DNA of 64,000 nt from Mytilus californianus (Eukaryota > Mollusca > Bivalvia > Mytilida > Mytilidae), in contig NW_026262581.1 in NCBI RefSeq assembly GCF_021869535.1, forward strand, positions 114,232,771 to 114,296,770. Direction: 5' to 3'. The translations under genes and the position numbers were made by a program. How positions within the stretch are numbered: position 1 is the first letter of the stretch; each line of letters starts with the position of its first letter. Of this stretch, positions 20,640 through 31,199 are shown one piece after another. The notes under the pieces were generated by a model. The model saw nothing but the letters and a program-made list of their open reading frames with translations, was not told the origin of the DNA and made no database searches.

Positions 20640-22370
20640 GGACAAGCACATGAACAACTTTAACTTATTAAAAAATGCAGAATGAAGGTTGCTTTTTTGG
20701 AAAGCTAATACATATCTTTATACAATATATTATACTGTTTATTGTAATGATATTAATAAATATATATTTTTCTATTAGCAAGTTTGCTTTTTAATAATTT
20801 TTCAGGGCAGATGTATGTTCCTCATGTAATAACGCTCCATCAAAAATAAAGAATTTTGTTAAAAAAAATGTTTCTTCATATCATTTTTATCAGTTTTCTC
20901 TAGAATATCAAATAAAATAAAATCCATATTCAAATGTTATTCAATTTCTATATTTTCAAAAAGATCAAGGAGTCTTCCCATAATCTAGATATACATGAAC
21001 AAGACCAAAATATATGTCCTATTGTTTCAACTTCACTTATCATTCAAATATTAGTGTTTTGCAGCTTTATCTTGAAGAGGAAATAATTTGTCCATACAAT
21101 TCTATGAGTTTATCAGAGCCACTGTAATTTATACATTGTATTAACAATTTAACTCGACACCGTTTTTGTTCTCATTTTGTGTCAGGTTTGAAATTTTACA
21201 GTATATAAATAACATTAAACATATCTTTTGAGTCTATTGGAGATTTTAAAAAAAATCGTTTTATAACTGTGGGCATCATTTGACATTTTACCTTCTCTAA
21301 ATTATTTAAACATATATTACATACTTTTAAATATTTTTTATTGCAGAAATTGCACCTTGAAATGAAGGTAAATTAGTTTTGATATTGTATACTGTTACAC
21401 ATCATTAAGTTTATCACAAGTCAGGAATTTCCATTATTCATTCAAGATGTCATTCATCCACACACCCGTTTTGGTCCAATCTCCCAAAAAAAATACTTTT
21501 TGATACCAAATCATTATTTCATCCATTCTTCCATATATATTACATGTGTTAATTTGAGACTTATCTTGTAAACAAGTATATTGTTTAATGTGGATATCAT
21601 TCCAAACATCAAAATATTTCTTTGCAAAATTGATTTTTTCAACTTTTTATAAGGGCCTAGAAATTGCAATTTCAAATTATTCATGTTTTATATATAAAAA
21701 AAAATTAGTTTCACAAGCTTTGAATTAGTCTTGCTATCCTTCTAATCCATATTAATTTCCAACCTTTAATGTTAATGTTCAATGCTTATCACTATCAGAC
21801 CTCCTGTACATTGTAGTTGTGATCAAATGTCTCTTCTTACTTATCCCAAATAAAATAGAATATTTTGTCAATAAAGTGTATTGAATTATTTGGACAAGGT
21901 ATTGAAAAGGAATAAATAATTTCATTTCAATATTATGAGTGTTTTAATAACTGTTATTTTCCAATGGGGATAGTATTTCGCTTGTCCAAGTTTTGAATGT
22001 ATTTTTAATCTCTATAATCTTGGTTCATATTTTAAATCTTCAATTTCAGTAAGATCAATCCAAGTAATGTTAATCTACTAGAACCCCATTCACATTTCTT
22101 TTGTAAATTTAAATTTTGTTACTGCCTTTGACTTTAAGGTATTATGATTTTTAAATTTATCGAATTATATATTTTTATCTTAATTCAAATTTGTTTTGTC
22201 ATCACCATTGTCAAGTAGCAGCTAAGGCTTTTTATAGTTTTTCATCCGTTTTCATTTGAGAACAAAAAACAATATTTCTTTTTTTTTTAAATGACACTCG
22301 TCACTTTGGTCTTCATGAATTTGCTGTTAGCGCTTAAATGTCTTTTATTTGTTACTTGAGTGTGTCATAC
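20640..22370. other. Intergenic AT-rich stretch
   Basis: I see no gene, array or bounded element. A fragment like the 23213 direct repeat begins near 22365. Confidence 0.45.
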
Positions 22371-22677
22371 ATTATCGCTGGGACTACTATATTATTACTA
22401 TCAGTAAAAGTCCCAGATTATCGGTATGTTTCACTCCCCGGTTAATGATTGGGTTCGTGTTGCTCAATCTTTAGTTTTTACATCGGATGTGACATTGAGA
22501 GGTCATACCGATGTTGTGTTGCCGCAGAAATTTCCTTGCCGTTTGACTGATAACCGAACGTATTTCGTATAAATACGCGGATATTATCGAGTGCAAAATA
22601 ACATTCCTTATCGCTTGTTATATATTAATTTCATCAATGAATATTCATGAAAATAATTTTTAAGAACATAGATAAAT

Positions 22678-22878
22678 GTATGAAAATGTTTTGTCGTGAG
22701 AAATATATATATTAATAACAAATCATCATACCGAAAATTTGTGTTAACGCATGCGGAAGAATATCTCGAGAACGTTTTGCAACAAAAGCGGGAAAATAGG
22801 AATGCCTATCTATTAGAAAAACGAATTATTACAGAAGAGTGTCCACCATGCACTTGCACTGCACTATCATTAGAATAG
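22678..22878 (+). other. Unassigned coding-like open frame
   Basis: The frame before TAG at 22876 encodes a hydrophilic stretch (SYRKFVLTHAEEYLENV.., KRENRNAYLLEKRII, ECPPCTCTALSLE). Its composition looks translated. There is no convincing ATG (a GTG or an upstream exon would be needed), and no neighbour exon was found. It may be a terminal exon or a decayed element. Confidence 0.2.
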
Positions 22879-23212
22879 TAGAATAGAATGATATATAAAT
22901 GGATGAAAATTTGCCTGTAGAGTAATTAAGATGATCTGCTACATATATATATATATAACTGGTATACAAATATTGATATAATATATAACAACAAACCAGA
23001 GTATACTGTTAAAAAAATGATTATATCACTACAATATAATAATTACAGTGAGGTTGAATTCCCTGACATTTATTCATCATCCACACAGGAACTTGTCTCA
23101 GAAAAAATATATCTATGTACCTTAACCTACCTTTCAGGTATAGAGATGTGATTTTTTTTCTGAGAGAAGACGGGCATCCGATGTTCAGTACTTCAGTACT
23201 TTGATTTATTTT

Positions 23213-23282
23213 AGGATGTCATACATTATCGGTATGTTCAATCCTCGGTTATTGATTGGGTACGTGTTGCTTTTTCTTTAGT
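23213..23282 (+). repeat. Left direct repeat flanking repeat C
   Basis: About 65 bp beginning 'gatgtcatacattatcggta', repeated with few changes at 24490-24560. A third version, carrying a small hairpin insertion, is at about 22365-22470. Confidence 0.8.
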
Positions 23283-24480
23283 TTTTGTCGAGCCTGCGAC
23301 TTTTGTCGCAGAAAGCTCGACATAGGGATAGTGATCCGGCGGCGGCGGCGGCGTTAGCTTACTTCTTAAAAGCTTTATATTTTAGAAGGTAGAAGACCTG
23401 GATGCTTCATACTTTGTATATAGATGCCTTATGTTACGAAGTTGCCGTCTGTCACATGTCCATTGTCCTTGACCTCATTTTCATGGTTCAGTGACTACTT
23501 GAAAAAAAAGTTGTGATTTTTCGTAATGTTAATTTCTCTCTTATTATGAGTAATAGGATAACTATATTTGGTATGTGCTTACCTATCAAGGTCTTCATGC
23601 CCGTCAGACAGTTTTCACTTGATCTCGACCTCATTTCATGGATCAGTGAAAAAGGTTAAGTTTTGGTGGTCAAGTCCATATCTCAGATACTATAAGCAAT
23701 AGGTCTAGTATATTTGGTGTATGGAAGGATTGTAAGGTGTACATGTCCAACTGGCAGGTGTCATCTGACCTTGACCTCATTTTCATGGTTCAGTGGTTAT
23801 AGTTAAGCTTTTGTGTTTTGGTCCGTTTTTCTTATACTTTATGCAATAGGTCTATTATATTTGGTGTATGGAATGATTGTAAGGTGTACATGTCCAACTG
23901 GCAGGTGTCATCTGACTTTGACCTCATTTTCATGGTTCAGTGGTCAAAGTTAAGTTTTTGAGTTTTGGTCTTTTTTCTTATACCATATGCAATAAGTCAA
24001 CTATATTTGGTGTATGGAAATATTCTATGATGTACATGTCAGTCTCGCAGGTTTCATTTGACCTTGACCTCATTTTCACGGTTCATTGCTCGGTGTTAAG
24101 TTTATGTGTTTCAGTCTGTTTTTCTTAAACTATAAGCAATAGGTCAGCTATATTTGTTGTATGGAAGGATTGTAAGCTGTTCTTGTCTGCCTGGCATGGT
24201 TCATCTGACCTTGACCTCATTTTCACGATTCATTGGTCAATGTTTAGTTTTCTTGGTTAAGTCTGTTTCTTAGAAACTATAAGCAATAGGTCAACTATAT
24301 TTAGTGTATTGAATGATTGTAAGGTTTACATGTATTTCTCGTTTGGTTTATATGACCTTGACTTCATTTTCTTGGATCATGTTAAGTTTATGTAATAGTT
24401 GTAGTAAAGCTTTCATTTAGGACTATCAGCATAATATCAATATTTAGTAAAGAAGGCGAGACATTTCAGCGTGTGCACTC
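23283..24480 (+). mobile_element. Dispersed repeat C, long copy with end hairpin
   Basis: Begins with a hairpin (gtcgagcctgcgac-tttt-gtcgcag..gctcgac), then 'catagggatag', a short (CGG)n run and six or so diverged internal modules of about 160 bp. Each module contains a 'ttgacctcattttcatggtt'-like word and 'ataggtc'. Ends near 'cattacgcgtgtgcactctt'-like sequence. No coding capacity. The mode of movement is unknown. Confidence 0.75.
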
Positions 24481-24489
24481 TTGTTTACT

Positions 24490-24560
24490 TGAAGATGTCA
24501 TACATTATCGGTATGTTCACTCCCCGGTTATTGATTGGGTTCGTGTTGCGCAGTCTTCGG
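24490..24560 (+). repeat. Right direct repeat flanking repeat C
   Basis: Near copy of 23213-23282 ('gatgtcatacattatcggta' to 'gattgggttcgtgttgc'). Confidence 0.8.
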
Positions 24561-25020
24561 TTTTATGTGTAATGTTGAATAAATTGTTGGTTATCTTCGC
24601 ATCTCATTTTCGAAAAGGATTTTTTTGCTGTCCGTTTTTCTTTGACTAATGATTTTATGGTTCATTTTTTAAACAATAAACTTAACATTATGATGTCACG
24701 TCTTAATTAGATACAGGATCACATGTTTTGCCAAATCCATACCCCAAATATGATTATAGGTTAGGTGTGCGACTACTTTAAGTGGCTGTTGTCTTTACTT
24801 TTCACGTCTGATAATAGTCCTTGATTATAGGATGTCTATTTGGGTTTGCATTATACAGAGACCTGTAAAATTGGACACTGGAATATCAAGAATCTAGATT
24901 CATCTTTATTTTCAGAAAATGTAAATTGTAGTTGTTGTTATACTGCTGGCAAAAATGAATGACTTGTTGAAAGTTAATACATACCCTGTCACTGAGTGAG
25001 GACTCTGACAGTCATTCGCC

Positions 25021-25224
25021 ATGCAGTCGTTTCACATCAGAGTGTATATGGACTGTGATTATGAATATCGTGAAGTGCTTCTATATCAATATTTTGAAGC
25101 AAGAAAATGTCACCGAGACGATGATATATTTGACAACTGTTACTTTAACAACTGTATGGAAGTTAAGAATTTAAAAAAGGGGATATATCATTTTGCGGTT
25201 TTTTTATTTTTATTTCAATTTTGA
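25021..25224 (+). other. Unassigned small open frame, 67 codons
   Basis: Starts MQSFHIRVYMDCDYEYREVL and continues with an acidic/Cys-containing stretch (KCHRDDDIFDNCYFNNCMEV) before a Phe-rich end that looks like non-coding read-through. ATG has C at -3. No family recognised and no supporting exon. It could be chance. Confidence 0.2.
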
Positions 25225-26134
25225 CAATACAACATTATTTCAACGTACCAAGACGGTTCCTTCATATAGCTTATTTATATATACAACATCACAGAATAAA
25301 ATATTTTGGTCAAAATGTTCATAAAACGAGCTAAAGCGGTCTCATTTTCTCGCTTATTGACTTTGTCAATGTAAAACGTGACCATTGAAGGGATCATTAT
25401 CTCTGCAGTATCAAGGTAAATTTACACTATTTTTTTTTTAAATGCAAATGTAGTCCTACAGTGAACCCATTGCACTGAGTATTTAATTATTTCTTGTGTC
25501 TGTAAAAGCTAAAATTTTAAAGTATGGCACTAAATGGTGCCCTTTATTTTGACCTCTTTTGTAACTGCGTGCATTTATAGACCAATTGTGGGAATTAAAC
25601 ACGAATATTCCATTTGCACATGCTTTGTGTCTGTCAAACCTGATGAGACAAACTGTTTTTATGTATTAACCTGTTGTGATTGAAGTTATATCTGAATATT
25701 CGATAGTCATTCATTTATTTACTAACACTTAAAAACTCAATAAATGGCTGATAGATAATCACTATAGTAGTGGTTCACTCTCTGCGACATTAGTCCGTAT
25801 CAATCACCTGGATTATCACCTTTAAGGTATGTATATTTTATTCAGCTGATATTTCCTTTTGATTTATGTATCAAATTTACTCTTAATTGTTGAATAATTG
25901 ATCATTATTTCAGTTTTTATTAGTGTAAGACGTATACTGTCAATGTTTAGACGATTTGGTTTTCAAAGTATTGCTTTCTGTTTCTTATTGATGTATTTTA
26001 AATATCTATAAAAGTCTACTTATGACCTTAGATACATGTATTAGATTTGTACAATGCCCTTGTAGTTGTCATATTTACGAACGCTGCTGTGGCGTATACA
26101 GTATATTGTAACAGTATTTACACTTTATGCATAG

Positions 26135-26349
26135 TTATTTGACCCACATTACACAGTCTATCCAATGTTTTAGTATGTGACAGCGGAATATTTCGCATTC
26201 ATCTTCTCTCAAAAGCATGTAAAATGTATAGCCATCTTCTATAACACCAACCATAAGCCTAATATGTATAATAACAGCATAAATTTCAGAATGAGGCAAT
26301 GATATTTTCTTCATAATCATTCCACCGGACCTCTTTTCCTTCTTACTTG
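26135..26349 (-). other. Unassigned minus-strand coding-like fragment, possible terminal exon
   Basis: After a plausible acceptor (ggttatatcag) the frame runs 70 codons to TAA: SKKEKRSGGMIMKKISLPHS, then ..LMVGVIEDGYTFYMLLRED.., then FRCHILKHWIDCVMWVK. The composition and alternating hydrophobic pattern look like a real beta-rich domain. The 'RED..IFRCHIL' stretch faintly recalls the last strands of PTB/PH-type domains, but that is weak. No upstream exon with matching phase was located. Confidence 0.3.
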
Positions 26350-27814
26350 CTGATATAACCTGTATATTGCGTATTTGAATATATGGGTTTCAATAGCAAA
26401 TGATATACCCTTTTAACATGTTTAAACGATAAAATATCTATCTTATTATGATAGTAATTTTTGTTTCGGGAGTGAGAAATTTGAACCACTCTGTCCAGTA
26501 ATTAATTTGGTGGTTGATGTACAGTGTTTTGTTTTGAAAGTGGATTAGATTTTCGTCTTCTGACGTGACCATTTAAAGACACTTGTCATTGACCTTATAC
26601 GACTTTAAGTTAACATTAAACTATCGACAGATTTCCCTTTCCTTGTCAAATCTAAGTAAATATGCATGGCAAACTTTATACTTGTCTAAGTCCGATACCA
26701 CAGTTCTATTCATCGATGTTTTATATCCAAATCTATGTCTGGTCGTTGCAATCAGTTACAGCATTGAATTTTTGCAATAAAGAATGAAAGGATGTCATTA
26801 ATTAATTATTGATGCTGGCTTTACAATGCCATTTTAGTATTGATTATGTATGAGAATGTGAGGACATAGAGACAACATGCTCCCTGAGAACATTGCAGTC
26901 AATATTATTATGCGATGACAAAGAGATAAGAAATGTAAGGAAGAAAACTGAAAATGAGCTAAAAAGAATGAATATAGTACGCTCCGTGTAATGATGTACA
27001 CTATTGGATACAGTTTTATTGCATGTTCTTATTATATCTTTTGTCCGTACCCTGATAGAGATTACCCTCCTCAGAGGATGTCTTATCTCATGTCTTAAAG
27101 TGTTTTGGTTATTTCGAGAATTTGGTGTTGATGGTAGGTTTGAAAGTTTCTGTATAATTCACAACTTTTATAGAATTCTATTGCATAGACACCTTCATTT
27201 CAATTTGAACAATGTATCTCGATCCATATATGTCCCTTAGTTATATCATGGAAGTAATATTTAAGGGAGAAGTGTTTTGTTTTATCCTGTTAATACTATC
27301 AATATTGTATTATGATACATATTTTAATTAAGGTTATGCAGGTGTTGAACTTGCTTTTAAGAAATTGAATCTACTCTGCTTTTTGTTGAACATTGCCATA
27401 CATTTATCAAAATATTTGCGTAACTTTAGCCTGACAAATATCAATATTATGAATCAATTTATAATAAATGGTGATGGTGTTTGTATTATTTAGTTCTTGT
27501 CAATTCTTTACCAATCAATTATTAACCGGTAGCCTGTTCACAGAGAAAGACGCGCAAGCATCCTGGCTGTAAGCCATGCCTTTAAGTGACAACTAGTCTT
27601 AGGCATTCCACATTTAAAGACATTTGACAAAAAATTATGAAATTGAATTAAGCCTCTCTTTTTTAGTTAATTATTTTATTTCATTTTTGCCGTTAGATAC
27701 AGTTTCCTGTTATGCATCCACAAATTATCTGTATATTTGGATGTGTCATCGTCAATGCTTGAGTTTGTAGACAGAATGGTTTTTTTTTGTTACAAAAACA
27801 TTTAGTTATAAAAT

Positions 27815-28165
27815 TGAGAATGGAAATGGGGAATGTGCCAAAGAGACAACAACCCGACCAAAGATCAGAAAACAGCCGAAGACCACCAATGGGTCTTCAA
27901 CACAGCGAGAAAATCCCGCACCCGGAGGCGGGCTTCATCTGGCACCTAAACAAAAATGTGTACTAGTTCAATGAAAATGGACGTCACACTAAACTTCAAA
28001 ATATATAAATGAACTAAAATTAAAAAACATACAAGAATAACAAAGGCCAGAGGCTCCTGACTTGGGACAGGCGCAAAAATGCGGCGGGGTTAAACATATT
28101 TTGTGAGATCTCAACCCTCCCACTATACCTAGCTCTAGCCAATGTAGAATAAACAAACACACAGT
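27815..28165 (-). repeat. Dispersed repeat A, copy 3
   Basis: Reverse complement of the copy at 2200-2640: 'gccaaagagacaacaacccg', 'gaccaccaatgggtcttcaa', 'gggttaaacat'. Confidence 0.8.
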
Positions 28166-28747
28166 AAAACTCAGTTTAGTTTACCAATTCTTAATGCATT
28201 CGATCAAATAGTTCTTAAAAAACAATGATTGGTATATTTACATATACAACTGTGTGATTGGTGGTCGATTATATTGATGGCAGAGAGAAAAACGGGGCAG
28301 ATAAACACTTTTTTAGTGTGTTAACTAGTTTTTTTTTTTGTAATCTGGGGTACTATTAGTATTCATTTGTCGGCAGAATATGATGTCGACGTACTTTTGT
28401 CGTGTTTTTATTATAATCTCTGGAAGTTGTGTGTCAACAGATTTTATGTAGCCCTTAACGAATACTATGTCAAGTTTAATGGACTTAATTTCCTTCAAGA
28501 TCCGTATGAAACTCTCTGCCTTCTGTTCCTATCAAGTTTATGGTACTTCACTAGTTTCTAACACGTACGGCTTTCTTCAATCTTCATCTTATTCCGGAAA
28601 ATGTTTAGACAGTCCGGAAAAAAGTATGTACATGTATACTATACTTTTCACTCCCAAATGGTACTTGTCTCTACTGTATTCGCGAAACAACATACTAATC
28701 TTAAACGCAACCGATTGTTGTGGTGATTTTCATGTTTATATAAAACT

Positions 28748-29020
28748 AAGAAGATGTGGTATGATTGCCAATGAGACAACTTTCCACAAGAGACCAAATA
28801 TTCATGTATAAGATTGAGAGTGGAAATAGGGAATGTGTCAAAGAGACAACAACCCGACCAAAGAGCAGAAAACAGCCCAAGGCCACCAATGGGTCTTCAA
28901 CACAGTGAGACAATTCCGCACCCGGAGACCGGCTTCAGCTGGCCCCTAAACAAAAATGTGTAAAAGTTCAGTGAAAATGGACGTCACACTAAACTCCGAA
29001 ACATATAAATGAACTAAAAG
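28748..29020 (-). repeat. Repeat B fragment followed by repeat A, copy 4
   Basis: 28748-28805 is repeat B in plus orientation (agatgtggtatgattgccaa). 28810-29020 is repeat A in minus orientation, truncated before its 'gggttaaacat' part. The ATG frame at 28467-28811 runs into it and is not supported. Confidence 0.7.
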
Positions 29021-30134
29021 TACCTTTTGGAATCTTCTGCCTCATTTAAAAAAAAATCAACTGAAGCGCCATGAAATGTCAAAGGGGTGGAATTAATCAA
29101 ACATTTTTGGTCTATCAGTTTTTTTTTCTATACTTAAGTTTTAATTATTACTCTGTTATATGATTTCAGCAAACCTTTGTCAATTAGTTTCCACACATGC
29201 AGCAAAGCTTCGTAAGAAATCGCGCTGTATTTTCATAGATTTTTGTTACAGATCGCGTCTTTAGAAAAACATGTTCTTAATTCAATAAAAAAACAATCGC
29301 ATCTACCTTTACAGATTGTTCAGATGCGCGCCAACTTAGAAAGTGACTTATTTTCACTAGTCATATTCAAAGCGTAGATCGGATGTGTGACGTACAAATT
29401 AAGAGTCAATGGTCATCCTGCTGGGATGTTGGAGATTTCTTAATGGGTATTGCACTTTATATATGACAAATGGTCTATACAGACAAAGAGGTAAATTTGT
29501 GCGCACGTGAAACTGTTTTAACCCAACCACATTTCGTGTTTGCACCAAGTCAGGCTATCTGGACCATGTGTTGTACTTTTTGTCTGTCTTCGTAAGTGCG
29601 TCTATTTACTCTGTGGAGTCGGTCGTTAGTTTTCTGTTTTCTATTGTCCAGTATTTTTGGTACACATACTGTCATCATTTTATGCATTTCACTGACGGCG
29701 AAAGCATGTTTACATAGTATGTGAGAATTTAAATTAGAACGGTGGAAAACCAGCTGTCAATTAGTGTCTACACGATGTAAAAAAATATAGCAGTGCTTTA
29801 CTTTCACAGTGCTTTACAACCCCATCTTATTGAAAATTACATTTTAAGTTCCGGCAGTCCCTCCCTACATTTACAGAGTTGTTAGTATTTTGAAAATTCT
29901 GATGAAAATTAAGATTTACTCCAATCAATGATGAACACCGTAGTAGTCAGAATCAAATGAAATATTAATGAATAATAAATCAAGTTTTAACTATCAACTA
30001 CTCCAGAACTGTAAGAACTCTTCGTGTCTCATATTATACGCTCGCACTCAACCTTTTTCATAACTGACTGACAACTAAAGACAATTCTAATAAAGGTTCT
30101 TCCAATTTCACCATAATGAGACAGATTAATATAA

Positions 30135-30345
30135 AAACTAGGAGATGTGGTATGCTTGCCAATGAGATGACTATCCACCATAGTTCACATGAAGTGGATG
30201 TAAGCAATTAACGGCCAATGTACGGCCTTCAACAATGAGAAAACTCCATATCTTATAGTCAGCTATAAAGCCCCGACATGAAAAATGTAAAACAATTCAA
30301 ACGAGAAAATTACGGTCGAATGTATACAACAGTTTACGAAAATTA
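30135..30345 (+). repeat. Dispersed repeat B
   Basis: 'gagatgtggtatgcttgcca', 'gaagtggatgtaagcaatta', 'acggccttcaacaatgagaa', 'agctataaagccccgacatg'. Other copies or fragments are at 19797, 28748, 36185 (minus), 42005, 42745 (minus), 56455 and 59250. Confidence 0.8.
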
Positions 30346-30360
30346 AACAAATATAATGAC

Positions 30361-30658
30361 AGACATGAACCAACGACAACCACCGAAATACAGGCTCCTG
30401 ACTTTGGACAGACATGAACCAACGACAACCACCGAAATACAGGCTCCTTACTTTGGACAGACATGAACCAACGACAACCACCGAAATACAGGCTCCTGAC
30501 TTTGGACAGACATGAACCAACGACAACCACCGAAATACAGGCTCCTGACTTTGGACAGACATGAACCAACGACAACCACCGAAATACAGGCTCCTTACTT
30601 TGGACAGACATGAACCAACGACAACCACCGAAATACAGGCTCCTGATTTTGGACAGAC
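30361..30658. repeat. 49-bp minisatellite
   Basis: Six copies of a unit beginning 'agacatgaaccaacgacaac', at 30361, 30410 and so on every 49 bp. The unit ends like the 'caggctcctgacttt' part of repeat A, so the array grew inside that family's sequence. It generates two long overlapping minus-strand frames that are artefacts. Confidence 0.95.
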
Positions 30659-30850
30659 ACATACAGAATAAATTGTTTCAGTTTAATTCATATTTTGCAC
30701 ATGTTTTTAAAGGACTTTATTCCGATGGCAATATTACTATCAACAACTGTTACAATACTTCATTCTCTAAACACCAATACAATCAATCGAAGGCTGTACA
30801 TTATTCCGTTGCTAATACTACGATCGAAGGTTGCACATTTGTTTAAAGGA

Positions 30851-31092
30851 TTATTCCGATTGACATATTACTATCAAAGGAGAAGACAATATTATCGGCA
30901 TATAAAACATGATCTTTTCCGCGATGCTATTAAAACCACTTGTTTTGGCAACAGCGTACATCAGATTTTCGTCTGCGTTTCCGATACCTAATGCAATACA
31001 ATGTATTTTGCACTCGTGTACAGCAGAATTTGTCCTGTGCATCTTAATGCATATGTCGCAGCCGATTGCCGTCAGTAGCCTAGGTGTGCGGA
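30851..31092 (-). other. Von Willebrand A-domain-like fragment, minus strand
   Basis: After acceptor gtttaacctcag the frame encodes 79 residues to a stop: RTPRLLTAIGCDICIKMHRT.., then ECKIHCIALGIGNADENLMY, then AVAKTSGFNS. The 'IALGIGNADENLMYAVA' stretch matches the common VWA pattern of a strand ending in GxG followed by ..xxL..xA near the domain's C-terminus. The MIDAS motif is absent from this fragment and no joined exon is proven. It could be an exon of an unresolved minus-strand gene or a relic. Confidence 0.3.
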
Positions 31093-31199
31093 CTGAGGTT
31101 AAACTTAAAAGGACGTTGTTGAAAATATAAACAAACAGAAACATACACATGCATTTATCTCTTCTTTTCCTTTTCTTTCGAGACACCATTTCATATGTG

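Larger units (their letters stand above)
24570..27815. other. Intergenic region, few features
   Basis: Apart from the two open frames described at 25021 and 26135, and a piece of repeat J near 27110-27240, I see only AT-rich unique sequence. Confidence 0.45.

Noticed and set aside
27004-27240. 78-codon hydrophobic frame as a membrane protein
   Set aside because: Overlaps a piece of dispersed repeat J. Composition follows AT-rich DNA.
30263-30662. Two overlapping 121-codon minus-strand frames with repeated VVVGSCLSKVRSLYFGG-like units
   Set aside because: Products of the 49-bp minisatellite. Two shifted frames showing the same repeat is what a tandem array gives.
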